A stretch of 64,000 nucleotides of DNA from ARK-14 sp002899805 (GTDB lineage Archaea; Thermoproteota; Thermoprotei_A; Sulfolobales; Fervidicoccaceae). The stretch's first letter is position 1. The number at the start of each line of letters is the position of its first letter. The notes under the pieces were generated by a model that had not been told where the DNA came from, made no database searches, and worked only from the letters and a program-made list of their open reading frames with translations. The stretch is taken from positions 1-64,000 of the forward strand of contig JBAMMC010000033.1 of the NCBI GenBank assembly GCA_039793985.1. The letters run 5' to 3'. The translations under genes were made by a program, and so were the position numbers. Positions 34,856-44,564 of this stretch are shown here, piece after piece.

Positions 34856-35662
34856 GTGGAAGTGTTAGTATTGTCCAGAAGTGAAAAAATTCTTACTACA
34901 TTAATGAAGCCTATCTATGTGCTTTATGAAAAGTATTTATGGAGTCAAATAAAGGATGGGAAAAGACCTCAACACATAGCAATTATACCGGATGGGAACA
35001 GGAGATGGGCGAAGAAGCAAGGATTAGAATATTTCATTGGACATAGAGCAGGCTACGAAAGAGCTCAAGAAGTACTTCAATGGATTTGGGATCTTGATAT
35101 AAGAGCTGCGACCATTTATGTTCTTTCAACCGAAAACTGCCTCAAGCGTAGCGAAGAAGAGAAAGAAAATATTTTTAATCTGTTATCAGAAGCCTTTGTC
35201 AAATTGAAAACAGATAGGAGAATTTTCGATGCCAAGGTAAAAGTGAGAGTTATTGGAAATTACGACCTTATACCTGATAAAGTGAAAAAGCTTGCTAGAG
35301 AATTAGAGGAAGCGACCTCTAATCACAGCGAAAGAATTCTTAACATAGCTGTCTGCTACGGGGGAAGACATGAGATATTGGAAGCGATAAAATCGATCGC
35401 AATCGACTACAAAAAAGGAAAATTAGAAGTCGAAGAGATTAACGAACAACTTGTCAGCAATTACCTTCTAACAAAAGATTCGCCTGATCCTGACCTAATA
35501 ATAAGAACCAGCGGAGAAGAAAGAATTAGCAATTTTCTTCTTTGGCAGAGTGCCTATTCAGAACTCTATTTCACTGATGTTTATTGGCCGGAGTTCAGAA
35601 AGATTGATCTTTGGAGAGCAATTCGTTCGTTTCAGAGAAGAAAAAGAAACTTTGGTTCTTGA
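34856..35662 (+). CDS. uppS: cis-Prenyltransferase (UPP synthase-like)
   Basis: A 268-residue enzyme with all cis-prenyltransferase motifs: AIIPDGNRRWAKK near residue 42 with the catalytic aspartate, GHRAGYERAQ, YVLSTENCLKRS, and DPDLIIRTSGEERISNFLLWQSAYSE followed by YWPEF. It makes the long polyprenyl diphosphate (dolichol precursor) used as sugar carrier, which fits the dolichyl-phosphate-dependent glycosyltransferases elsewhere in the window. Divergent from rps8e, with a GTG start after AAGGTACC. Confidence 0.93.
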   Translation: MEVLVLSRSEKILTTLMKPIYVLYEKYLWSQIKDGKRPQHIAIIPDGNRRWAKKQGLEYFIGHRAGYERAQEVLQWIWDLDIRAATIYVLSTENCLKRSEEEKENIFNLLSEAFVKLKTDRRIFDAKVKVRVIGNYDLIPDKVKKLARELEEATSNHSERILNIAVCYGGRHEILEAIKSIAIDYKKGKLEVEEINEQLVSNYLLTKDSPDPDLIIRTSGEERISNFLLWQSAYSELYFTDVYWPEFRKIDLWRAIRSFQRRKRNFGS

Positions 35663-35826
35663 GTGAGCCACCCTGTACTTTTCCATTAACGCTTGGTCTA
35701 TGCTTACGGAAAATTTTTTAATCAACATATTCGCAGAGGAGTTTTAGAGTTTTTCACAACCAATCTTCGCCATAAATAATGGAGTTTTTCGTATCGAATG
35801 TTTTATAAATTATTTGTATAAAAAAT

Positions 35827-37674
35827 CTATAGTTCGAATGGCTTGTTTCTTGATGCTAAGATGGTTAGGAACGACGATGCTATTATGATAATAGATAATA
35901 ATGCTTCAAACACGAGGACAATGGGATCCATGGACTTCGTTGTCGTTGCTGTGCCAGATAGCAATTGAATCCTTTTATCTGGGAAGACTTGAATCGTCCT
36001 CAAATCTATAGAGTATCCGTAGAGCATTACCCCTTCACCTTTCGCCTGAGGCCAGTCTACGTAGTAGCTCTGATATGCATGCTTCTCCAATTGTTCGAAG
36101 GTAAAGATCGTTGGAACTAAGTTTATGATGTACTGCTGTATCTGGTAATACTTCTGATATCTTTGAGTCTGGTTTATTGTCTGAAGGGCGTCCATTATCA
36201 TCGAATCAAGTTGCGTATCCATAAGCCACTCGTTCTGCTCCCATGTTCCTAAACTCTTACTAGAATATCTAGCAAGTAGAAGTGGACCTATGTCATTTAT
36301 CACAGGACCGTCAAAGATAGATACTATGTTGGGTGAAGTAGTTAGGTTCGCCATTTCTTGGACAACAGATAACCAAGGTTTCTTTACAACGTTAACCGTT
36401 ATGCCGAGTTGTTGCATGTTAGCCTTAAAGAGGAGTGCAACTTTCTCTTCATCAGGAACTTCTGCCACCCAATGATATTCAATTGGATATTTATCCAATT
36501 GACCATAGTACTTGCTCTGTTTCAGCGACTGGAGTGCCTTCTGGGGATCGTAAGTATAGCAGGTAGCATTGGGGAGAGAACCTGGGAGGCTTGGAGCTAT
36601 AGGACCACAGGCCCTTGGACTTCCAGGGAATATCTGGTTTATGACTGTGTTGTAGTCAAATCCCCATGCTAGGGCTTTCCTGACATTTATATCGTCCGTT
36701 GGTGGAAGCTTGGTATTGAGCATGAGGTAGAAAACATTTCCAGATGGTATGTTGGCAATGCTTATTCCAGTCACGTTTGAGAGGAAGTCATAGTTTTCTT
36801 TTGGCTGCCACTGGTCAGTAATCTCAAGCTCTCTCTTCATCATTAGTGTTCTTATTGTAGAGGGGTCAGTTGTTCCAATAAATATGGCTGTGTCTGGAGA
36901 ATTTGGCTTTAGCCCGGCCCAATATCTATCAAATTTCTGAAGAATTACCTGTGATTCAAGTTGGAAGCTCTTGACCATATATGGTCCGCTACCAGCGTCG
37001 TGAGTGAGAAGCCAGTTTCTCCCATAGTCTCCATATTGTCCATAGTTGTACTGTGTACTATTGTAGATGATGTGTTGCATGACAAGCTTGCTGTTGAGTA
37101 CATAGAATCTCGTGAGGGCATCGAGGAATGGACCGTATGGTGATTTGAGCTTGAAAACCACTGTATAATTATCGACAGCCGATACATCATCTATGTATGG
37201 GAGGAATAAATATGAGAACCCTTCTTTTATTGTCAACAGCCTTTTCATGCTGAATACTACATCGTTAGCTGTGAGTTCAGTTCCATCATGGAACAATATG
37301 CCTTTCCTTATGTGAAATGTCCATGTTAATCCATCATTGCTGATGTTCCAGCTTTCAGCAATCCAGGGAATTACCCCTCCTCCAGGTTTGGGATAGACCA
37401 GTGGGTCATAAAGGTTGTTTATTGTGGTGGCACTCGCATAATCATTTCCAACAGCTGGGTCTATGTAATCAGGCCAAGCGAAGGAAACCCTCAAAACACT
37501 TTCCCCAGAGGTCTGGGTTGATGTAGTCACTGTTCCTGGCTGCTGAGTTTGTGTTGTAGTAGACTGCTGAGATGGAGTTTCCTTTATGAAAATCATTCCT
37601 GCTACCAGAGCGATAATTACAACTGCGAACAATATCCCTAAGGTAGTCTTTGAAGAAGACATCTGCATGCCCAC
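35827..37674 (-). CDS. Peptide-type ABC transporter substrate-binding protein
   Basis: A 615-residue family 5 binding protein. One N-terminal helix (residues 11-29) is followed by a Thr/Gln/Ser-rich linker (about 32-56, likely glycosylated stalk), then the binding domain with TLDP-type motif YIDPAVGNDYASATTINNLYD and DVVFSMKRLL. A C-terminal helix (about 585-605) gives a second membrane anchor. This layout is common for crenarchaeal dipeptide/oligosaccharide binding proteins. It is divergent from hyuA and the permeases (37835-45542), which it surely serves. Confidence 0.88.
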   Translation of the reverse strand: MGMQMSSSKTTLGILFAVVIIALVAGMIFIKETPSQQSTTTQTQQPGTVTTSTQTSGESVLRVSFAWPDYIDPAVGNDYASATTINNLYDPLVYPKPGGGVIPWIAESWNISNDGLTWTFHIRKGILFHDGTELTANDVVFSMKRLLTIKEGFSYLFLPYIDDVSAVDNYTVVFKLKSPYGPFLDALTRFYVLNSKLVMQHIIYNSTQYNYGQYGDYGRNWLLTHDAGSGPYMVKSFQLESQVILQKFDRYWAGLKPNSPDTAIFIGTTDPSTIRTLMMKRELEITDQWQPKENYDFLSNVTGISIANIPSGNVFYLMLNTKLPPTDDINVRKALAWGFDYNTVINQIFPGSPRACGPIAPSLPGSLPNATCYTYDPQKALQSLKQSKYYGQLDKYPIEYHWVAEVPDEEKVALLFKANMQQLGITVNVVKKPWLSVVQEMANLTTSPNIVSIFDGPVINDIGPLLLARYSSKSLGTWEQNEWLMDTQLDSMIMDALQTINQTQRYQKYYQIQQYIINLVPTIFTFEQLEKHAYQSYYVDWPQAKGEGVMLYGYSIDLRTIQVFPDKRIQLLSGTATTTKSMDPIVLVFEALLSIIIIASSFLTILASRNKPFEL

Positions 37675-37719
37675 CTACTCTAGTTGGTGCTTTTGAAAAG
37701 GGGGCCCATATATTTAAAT

Positions 37720-37743
37720 TTTTTGTTATATTTAGAACAAAAA
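37720..37743. promoter_or_regulatory. Inverted repeat, candidate operator
   Basis: TTTTTGTT (37720-37727) and AACAAAAA (37736-37743) are perfect inverted arms around 8 bases, inside the 160-base AT-rich divergent promoter region. Minus-strand TATA-like sequence lies at about 37708-37718 and plus-strand TTTATAATATAAA at about 37765-37777, so one bound regulator could control both transcripts. Low complexity lowers confidence. Confidence 0.4.
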
Positions 37744-37834
37744 TTTTATATTATTCTAAAAAATTTATAATATAAAAAATTTTTTAAAGACTTTTCTCCC
37801 ACTTCTTTTTCAACGACTTACCGGAGGATGAAAC

Positions 37835-39907
37835 TTGTCAAATTTAATCCCTATAAGAATTGGGATAGACATCGGGGGGGCTTTCACTGATCTCGTAGCG
37901 TACAATGAAGAAACGGGAGAAATCTTCTGGAAAAAAGTTGAGACAACTCCCTCAGATCCCTCACAAGGCGTATTGATTGCTATAGAAAAAAGTGGTATAG
38001 ATTTGAGAAGCGCTTATGCTTTCATCCACGGGCAAACGCTTGTTATTAACACTATTTTGACCAGGAGCGGAGCAAAAGTTGGTCTCATAACCACAAGGGG
38101 CTTCAGAGATGTTCTCGAATTACAAAGATCTAACAGGAGAGACATGTATAATTTTCAATATAGAAAGCCCGAACCATTAGTTCCTAGATATCTCAGAAGA
38201 GAAGTTGAAGAAAGAGTATCTAGCGAGGGGCTTGAACTTTTGCCTTTGAACTTAGAAGAGCTTGATAGGGAAGTTGAGTTCCTTCTGAAGCAGGGAGTGG
38301 AATCAATTGCTATATCGTTTTTCAATGCTTACGCCAATCCTTCCCACGAGAAACAAGCAGCTATGAGAATAAGAGATAAGCATCCAGAGTTGAGCGTGAC
38401 AGTAGGTCACGAAATAACCAGAGAGTGGAGAGAGTATGAAAGAACTTCGACAGCAGTTTTGAACGCATATGTTAAACCAAAAATGAAAGCTTACCTTGAA
38501 AAGCTGGAAAGAGTGCTCAGAGAAATGGGTTTCTCCGGAACTTGCTTTGGAATGCTGAGCAGTGGAGGGATGGCTACTTTTCGATATATAGAAGACTATC
38601 CAATTCATAGTGTGGAATCTGGCCCAGTAGCAGGAGTTATAGGAGCAATCCAGATAGCAAAGCTTGTAGGAGAAAGAAATATCATAGCACTCGATGGCGG
38701 CAGCACAACTACCAAGGCAAGCCTTGTTGAAGCTCTTACACCAAAAGTCACAACTGAATACTATGTCGAGAGGGATAGGTGGAGGTCTGGATATCCGATA
38801 AGAGTTCCGGTAGTCGAAACTATCGAGGTAGGAAGCGGGGGAACAAGTATAGCCTGGATAGATGAGATCGGTAATCTGAGAGTTGGTCCTAAGGCAGCAG
38901 GGGCCTCACCAGGTCCTGCCTGTTATATGAAAGGAGGAACTGAACCAACGGTGACAGATGCTTATGTTGTAGCCGGAATTCTCAACCCAAATCATCTGTT
39001 GGCTGGTGAGCTGAAAATAAACAAGGATGCAGCAGTGAAGTCGTTGGAGAAAATATCATCTTTTTATGGTATGTCGCCAGAAGAAGTTGCTTGGGGAATA
39101 ATACGGTTAGCTAACGAAAATGCTTCTAGTATAATAAGGATAATAAGTATACAAAAAGGGTACGATCCTAGAGAGTTTTCACTTATAGCCTACGGGGGCT
39201 CTGGTCCCCTTTTCGCTCCATTCATAGCAAGAGAACTCGAAATGAAGAGCGTAATCGTCCCCTCTGTCCCTCCTGGTGTTTTCTCCGCATGGGGGCTCCT
39301 TGCTACAGATATAAGACATGACGCTCTCAAGACTGATATCATGCCACTCAGAGAAGAAGAAGCTGGAAGGATAGAGGAAAATTTTGAAGAGCTGGAGACA
39401 TCATTGGAAAAAATCTTCGTGGGAGAGGGGCTGGGGGAGAGAGAAATAGTATTCGTGAGGTATGCGGATCTCCGTTACTATGGTCAAGAGCATACGGTGA
39501 AAGTTAGGATACCTTTCGAAAGAATAGGGAAAGATGAAATCAACAAAATTAAAGCTATCTTCCATGAAGAGCATAGAAGGGAGTACGAGTTTGAACTACC
39601 TGACAATCCGATAGAGATTGTGAACTTTCACGTTACAGCATACGCATTAGTGAAAAAAGTTAAGCTAACAGAGGAGCTACAAGAAAAGTATCGCTCGGTT
39701 GACGAAGCAATTACCGGGGAGAGGAGCGTATTCATCGACGGAAAGAGGGAAAAGCTACCAATATATTCTAAGCTCATGATCCCTCAAGAGACAGAAATCA
39801 GGGGTCCCGCTGTAGTAGAAGACCCTACTTCAACTATACTTCTCTTAGAGGGGATGTATCTGAGAAAGGACAAATACGGTAACCTGATCATGAGGTGGAC
39901 AAAATGA
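37835..39907 (+). CDS. hyuA: Hydantoinase/5-oxoprolinase subunit A
   Basis: A 690-residue HyuA/oxoprolinase family protein. The N-terminal part begins RIGIDIGGAFTDLVAYNEETG (phosphate/ATP-binding fold), followed by FIHGQTLVINTILTRSGAKVGLITTRGFRDVLE. The central part has LALDGGSTTTKASLVE-like and GSGGTSIAWID motifs. Family members open hydantoin or 5-oxoproline rings with ATP or carboxylate ketones. TTG start after GGAGG. Its stop overlaps hyuB. Confidence 0.9.
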   Translation: MSNLIPIRIGIDIGGAFTDLVAYNEETGEIFWKKVETTPSDPSQGVLIAIEKSGIDLRSAYAFIHGQTLVINTILTRSGAKVGLITTRGFRDVLELQRSNRRDMYNFQYRKPEPLVPRYLRREVEERVSSEGLELLPLNLEELDREVEFLLKQGVESIAISFFNAYANPSHEKQAAMRIRDKHPELSVTVGHEITREWREYERTSTAVLNAYVKPKMKAYLEKLERVLREMGFSGTCFGMLSSGGMATFRYIEDYPIHSVESGPVAGVIGAIQIAKLVGERNIIALDGGSTTTKASLVEALTPKVTTEYYVERDRWRSGYPIRVPVVETIEVGSGGTSIAWIDEIGNLRVGPKAAGASPGPACYMKGGTEPTVTDAYVVAGILNPNHLLAGELKINKDAAVKSLEKISSFYGMSPEEVAWGIIRLANENASSIIRIISIQKGYDPREFSLIAYGGSGPLFAPFIARELEMKSVIVPSVPPGVFSAWGLLATDIRHDALKTDIMPLREEEAGRIEENFEELETSLEKIFVGEGLGEREIVFVRYADLRYYGQEHTVKVRIPFERIGKDEINKIKAIFHEEHRREYEFELPDNPIEIVNFHVTAYALVKKVKLTEELQEKYRSVDEAITGERSVFIDGKREKLPIYSKLMIPQETEIRGPAVVEDPTSTILLLEGMYLRKDKYGNLIMRWTK

Positions 39908-41649
39908 GCAGAGATTTATTCACATTAGAGATACTTAAGAGGAACCTTGTTGTTGCCGCCGAGGAAATGTTTTACGCTTTTGGTAGAACAGCTATGAGCC
40001 CTGTTATATACGAAGTTCTCGATTATGCGGTAGGGATCGCTGATACAAGAGGTGAGCTCATAGCTCAAGCTCCCGGCGTTCCTGGATTTTCCGGAGTACT
40101 GGATTTCGTGGCAAAAGAGGTACTTCAGAAGTTTGGGGGAGATCTGAAAGAGGGAGATATAATAGCAAGCAACGTGCCATATACTTCAGGAACTCACCTC
40201 AACGATGTCTCATTAGCTATGCCTGTTTTCCATAAAGATGAGCTAGTTGCGATAGTGCTCAATAAGGGACACTGGAGTGAAGTGGGGGGAATGCATTTCG
40301 GGAGCTGGACAAGCGACAGTACTGAAATATACCAAGAGGGGATCCTCCTTCCAGCTATAAAAATATACTCAGAAGGGAAGCCAAATAAAGATGTTTTGGA
40401 TGTGATTCTCACAAACAACAGGCTACCTAGGCTAACGAAGGGAGATATGGAAGCCCAGATCGCAAGCATGAAGGTAGCTGCAAGGAGAATAAAGACTCTT
40501 ATTGAAAAGTACGGTCTAGATCTAGTGAAGCTTGCTATGGAGAAAATAATATTTGATGGAGAGAAGGCAGCAAGGCTGCGGTTAAAGGAGCTTCCAAAGG
40601 GAACATTTGAGGCTGAAGATTACATAGATGATGATGGTTTTGGAAACAGCGAAGTATTCGTGAAAGTAAAAGTCATAATCGATGATGAAAACTTCGTTGC
40701 TGATTTCACTGGGAGCAGCCCCCAGGTGAGGGGATCCATAAATAGTCCCTTGCCTGCGACGGTTTCTGGAGTGAGAGAGACTTATATGGCAGTAACGGAT
40801 CCTCATGCTGAACCCAATGGGGGCTTTTTCAGACCTGTGAAAGTTATTGCTCCGCAGGGTAGCATTTTCAATCCAATGCCTCCAGCTCCAACTTCGACAT
40901 ATTGGGAGAGCATGGCATATGCGACGGACCTCGTCTGGAAGGCGCTTGCTCCTCATGTTCCCCAAAGGCTTTCGGCAGGTCACTTCCTATCGATACTCGC
41001 AACTATACTCGGTGGAATAGATGATAGGACAGGTGAACCATACGCTATAGTTGAACCTCAGCCTGGAGGTTGGGGAGGTTGGGAGGGCAGCGATGGAGAG
41101 AGCGGTCTAGTAGCATGTGGTGATGGTGAGACCTACATAGCAAGCAATGAAGTCTATGAAAGGAGGCTACCAGTGAGAGTTGAGAGATTCGAACTCAATG
41201 TGGTCGATGGAACGGGGCACGGAAAGTTTCGCGGTGGTTTCGGGGTGAGAAAGGACTACAGGGTACTATCATCCAAAGCTTACCTTACACTATCGATAGG
41301 CAGGAGCAAATTCCCTCCTTGGGGTGTGAATGGCGGGATGCCGGGGACGCCCAACTACGCAATAATATCCAAAAAAGATGGTACGGAAATGAAAGTTAGG
41401 AGGATAGCAAACTATGAGATGTTGAGGGGCGATGTAGTCAGTATTAGAAGTGGCGGGGGCGGAGGATGGGGAGATCCCCTTGAGAGAGATCCGAGACTTG
41501 TAGCTTGGGATGTCAAGAACGAGTACATTACTCTTCAGCAGGCAAAGGAGATATACGGTGTAGTTATCAGGCCAGATACGCTGGAAGTGGAATGGAATGA
41601 GACTCATGCGTTGAGGGAAGAGCTCAGGAAGAAAAGGGGGAGAAAGTGA
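39904..41649 (+). CDS. hyuB: Hydantoinase/5-oxoprolinase subunit B
   Basis: A 581-residue HyuB family protein from the ATG at 39904, whose ATGA overlaps the hyuA stop and follows AGGTGG. MYEFGRT-type start (MFYAFGRTAMSPVIYEVLDY), DVSLAMPVFHKDELVAIVLNKGHWSEVGG and GGRGGWGGWEGSDG-type glycine motifs near residue 400 are visible. It forms the second subunit with HyuA. Gene order hyuA-hyuB-dppBCDF makes uptake and ring opening of cyclic amides or 5-oxoproline-type peptides the likely pathway. Confidence 0.9.
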   Translation: MSRDLFTLEILKRNLVVAAEEMFYAFGRTAMSPVIYEVLDYAVGIADTRGELIAQAPGVPGFSGVLDFVAKEVLQKFGGDLKEGDIIASNVPYTSGTHLNDVSLAMPVFHKDELVAIVLNKGHWSEVGGMHFGSWTSDSTEIYQEGILLPAIKIYSEGKPNKDVLDVILTNNRLPRLTKGDMEAQIASMKVAARRIKTLIEKYGLDLVKLAMEKIIFDGEKAARLRLKELPKGTFEAEDYIDDDGFGNSEVFVKVKVIIDDENFVADFTGSSPQVRGSINSPLPATVSGVRETYMAVTDPHAEPNGGFFRPVKVIAPQGSIFNPMPPAPTSTYWESMAYATDLVWKALAPHVPQRLSAGHFLSILATILGGIDDRTGEPYAIVEPQPGGWGGWEGSDGESGLVACGDGETYIASNEVYERRLPVRVERFELNVVDGTGHGKFRGGFGVRKDYRVLSSKAYLTLSIGRSKFPPWGVNGGMPGTPNYAIISKKDGTEMKVRRIANYEMLRGDVVSIRSGGGGGWGDPLERDPRLVAWDVKNEYITLQQAKEIYGVVIRPDTLEVEWNETHALREELRKKRGRK

Positions 41650-42671
41650 GCTGGGGAAAATATCTGACTAAAAGGATCCTCAGTCTAGCGTTTGTTCTAC
41701 TAGGTCTCTCTATACTGATCTTCATTATATCAAGGATACTTCCCGGCGATCCAGCAAGGCTCGCCCTTGGTCCGAGAGCGAGCCAAGAAGCAGTTGATGC
41801 TTTGAGAAAGCAATTGCATTTAGACCAGCCTTATCTCATCCAGTATTTTTATTGGCTTAAGGATGCTGTGACGGGAAAGCTCGGGCAATCTCTCTATACA
41901 TACAGAGATGTATCACAGGATATCAGAGAGTTCTTCCCTGCAACGCTAGAATTGGTACTATATGCCGCGATATTTGATGCAATCGTAGCAATACCATTCG
42001 GAGTCCTCGCTGGAAGACATGCCGGAAAAATTGTAGACCATGTAACGAGGGTGTTATCATACATCAGCGTCGCGGTTCCTAGCTTTGTATTTGCAATATT
42101 ACTTCAACTTATATTTTCCTATTATTTGAATATGCTGCCAGCTTATGGGAGACTTTCCGATAATATCTCCCCCCCTCCTACGATCACCGGTCTCATTACA
42201 ATAGATTCGTTGATCACCGGAAATTTCTCTGCGTTCTTCGATGCTCTCAAACACTTATTGCTCCCAAGTTTCGCACTAGCATTGGGCATGATAGGACAGG
42301 AAGCTAGGATAACGAGATCCAGCATCTTGGAAAATTCTAAGAAGGAATTCATTGTCAATATGGAGAGCCATGGTATTTCTGAGAGGAAAATAATGTTCAA
42401 GTACCTTCTTAAGCCTAGCCTAATACCTACGATCTCTGTATTCGGACTCGATATCGCTGGAACGCTCGCCAATGCTTTCCTCGTCGAGACGATTTTCAAC
42501 TGGCCAGGTTTCTCCAAATATGGAGTTAATGTGATGCTCAGAAAGGATCTCAATGGAATTGTCGGTGTTGTTATGATGGTAGGACTCACCTTCGCGGTCA
42601 TCAATCTCATAGTTGACTTGGTTGTAGCATACCTAGATCCAAGAATCCGCTATTCTGTGGAGGGGAAATGA
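41646..42671 (+). CDS. Peptide ABC transporter permease (DppB type)
   Basis: A 341-residue inner-membrane permease with about six helices. The start YLTKRILSLAFVLLGLSILIFIISRILPGDPAR is the DppB/OppB signature, and the EAA loop is seen near DLVAGTLANAFLVETIFNWPGFSKYG. It forms the channel with the DppC partner downstream. A GTG start overlaps hyuB by 4 bases. Confidence 0.92.
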   Translation: MSWGKYLTKRILSLAFVLLGLSILIFIISRILPGDPARLALGPRASQEAVDALRKQLHLDQPYLIQYFYWLKDAVTGKLGQSLYTYRDVSQDIREFFPATLELVLYAAIFDAIVAIPFGVLAGRHAGKIVDHVTRVLSYISVAVPSFVFAILLQLIFSYYLNMLPAYGRLSDNISPPPTITGLITIDSLITGNFSAFFDALKHLLLPSFALALGMIGQEARITRSSILENSKKEFIVNMESHGISERKIMFKYLLKPSLIPTISVFGLDIAGTLANAFLVETIFNWPGFSKYGVNVMLRKDLNGIVGVVMMVGLTFAVINLIVDLVVAYLDPRIRYSVEGK

Positions 42672-42674
42672 AGC

Positions 42675-43562
42675 TTGGGGCTCGATGATATCATTTTAGG
42701 TAAGATCGGGGCAGAGAGGAGGGAGGAGCTGAGGAGAAGGTGGTATAAGTTCAAAAGCAATCCACTTTCAATGATTGGTCTTGCTATCGTTCTTTCGGTA
42801 GTTTTCGGGGCCGTATTCGCTCCATATATAATACCATATCCTGAGAGTGTTGGGCTATATATGAATTTTACACAGGCATTTCAGCCTCCAAGCTTGAATC
42901 ATCCCTTTGGGACCGATTCGTATGGAAGAGATGTATTCAGCAGGACAATCTACGGGTTCCGGTATAGCCTTCTATTAGCTGCCGTCGTCCTGAGCATAGT
43001 CGTTCTTCCAGGAACTCTGCTTGGAATGATAGCGGGTTATTATAGGGATACCAAAATAGAGGTTGCGATAATGAGACTTACGGATATCTTTCTTGGAGTC
43101 CCACCTCTTATATTAGCACTCTCGATCGCCAGTGTCCTTTCTCCCAACTTGATAAACTCCATGATAGCGATAACACTTATGTGGTGGCCATGGTACACTA
43201 GACTTGCCTATAGTTCTACAAGTTCAGTGGTGAACGAACCTTTCATAAAAGCAGCTCAGCTCATAGGGGCAAGCCTTAAACACATCCTTTTCAAAGAAAT
43301 AGCCCCTAATATCATGGGGAGCATTCTCACCAAGATGACGTTAGATGTAGGATGGGTCATCCTCATAGGAGCTAGCTTGAGCTTTCTGGGACTTGGAGCT
43401 CAACCCCCAACTCCGGATCTGGGAACGATGGTTGCTGAGGGGGCGAAATATCTTCCCTACTACTGGTGGGTCACACTTTTCCCAGCTGGGGCTATCGTTT
43501 ACATAATATTAGGATTCAACTTGCTAGGTGATGGAATAAGAGATGCGCTTTCCAGTGACTAA
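42675..43562 (+). CDS. Peptide ABC transporter permease (DppC type)
   Basis: A 295-residue permease with five or six helices. The pattern HPFGTDSYGRDVFSRTIYGFRYSLLLA is typical of DppC/OppC, and the EAA loop is AAQLIGASLKHILFKEIAPNI. TTG start three bases after dppB. Confidence 0.92.
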   Translation: MGLDDIILGKIGAERREELRRRWYKFKSNPLSMIGLAIVLSVVFGAVFAPYIIPYPESVGLYMNFTQAFQPPSLNHPFGTDSYGRDVFSRTIYGFRYSLLLAAVVLSIVVLPGTLLGMIAGYYRDTKIEVAIMRLTDIFLGVPPLILALSIASVLSPNLINSMIAITLMWWPWYTRLAYSSTSSVVNEPFIKAAQLIGASLKHILFKEIAPNIMGSILTKMTLDVGWVILIGASLSFLGLGAQPPTPDLGTMVAEGAKYLPYYWWVTLFPAGAIVYIILGFNLLGDGIRDALSSD

Positions 43563-43572
43563 GGTGAGTTAG

Positions 43573-44562
43573 TTGAATGCCCCTTTGCTACAAATAAATG
43601 GATTGCATGTAGCTTACAAGGTTTATGGTACAAGGCATCATGTCCTCAATGGAATAAGCATCTCTGTAGAAAAGGGAGAGAAAGTTGGAATAATAGGGGA
43701 AAGCGGTTGCGGAAAAACAACTACATTGAAGTCGGTCTTGAGAATCCTTCCCTCGAACGCTCTTATAGAGGGAGGAGAGATCCTGTACGACTCGAAAAAC
43801 GTGCTGAAAATGGATGGAAATGAATTGAGGAAACTGAGAAGAACAAAGGTCTCCATGATATTTCAAGATCCCACCGCTGCCCTCAACCCAGTTTTCAAAA
43901 TTGGGGAACAACTTTTCGACATAATTAGAGCAAAATATGAAGACGGAGGTAGAAGTCTTACTAACAAAGAAATAAGAGAAGAGGCTGAAATGCTCATAAG
44001 GCAAGTTATGCTTCCAGAACCAGAAAGGATTTTGAGTAGCTATCCCTTTCAGCTTAGCGGAGGAATGAGACAGAGGGTCATGATTGCTATGGCTCTCGCT
44101 AGTGCGAGCGAACTGCTGCTTGCTGATGAGCCGACTACTAACCTTGATGTAACAATCCAGGACCAAATACTCAGATTAATAGACAGGATAGTCAACGAGA
44201 AGAAGTTGTCTATCGTTCTCGTTTCCCATGCTCTTGGTGCGGTGAGAAAAATGGTCAATAGAGTTTATGTGATGTACGCAGGAACTATAGTCGAAGAGGG
44301 GAGAACGCGAGATGTATTCGAGAATCCTCTTCATCCATATACAAAAATGCTATTGGCAAGCGCTCCAAAGTTGACCGGCGAAGGTATATCAGAGGGGATC
44401 CCAGGTAGGATCCCTGATTACAGCTCCCCTCCTCCTGGATGCAGGTTCCATCCGAGATGCCCAAGCGCTACTCCAGCCTGCAGATTCAAAGCACCAAAGA
44501 TGGTCGAAGTGGAGCCAAATCACAGGGTAGCTTGCTATTTATACTCAATGCGCGGTGAATAG
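43573..44562 (+). CDS. Peptide ABC transporter ATPase (DppD type)
   Basis: A 329-residue ATPase: Walker A GESGCGKTT, signature LSGGMRQRVMIAMAL, Walker B LLADEPTTNLD, H-loop VSHALGAVRK. The C-terminal tail carries PPPGCRFHPRCPSATPAC, the cysteine motif that binds an Fe-S cluster in OppD/DppD-like ATPases. Works with the DppF partner next downstream. Confidence 0.92.
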   Translation: MNAPLLQINGLHVAYKVYGTRHHVLNGISISVEKGEKVGIIGESGCGKTTTLKSVLRILPSNALIEGGEILYDSKNVLKMDGNELRKLRRTKVSMIFQDPTAALNPVFKIGEQLFDIIRAKYEDGGRSLTNKEIREEAEMLIRQVMLPEPERILSSYPFQLSGGMRQRVMIAMALASASELLLADEPTTNLDVTIQDQILRLIDRIVNEKKLSIVLVSHALGAVRKMVNRVYVMYAGTIVEEGRTRDVFENPLHPYTKMLLASAPKLTGEGISEGIPGRIPDYSSPPPGCRFHPRCPSATPACRFKAPKMVEVEPNHRVACYLYSMRGE

Positions 44563-44564
44563 AA

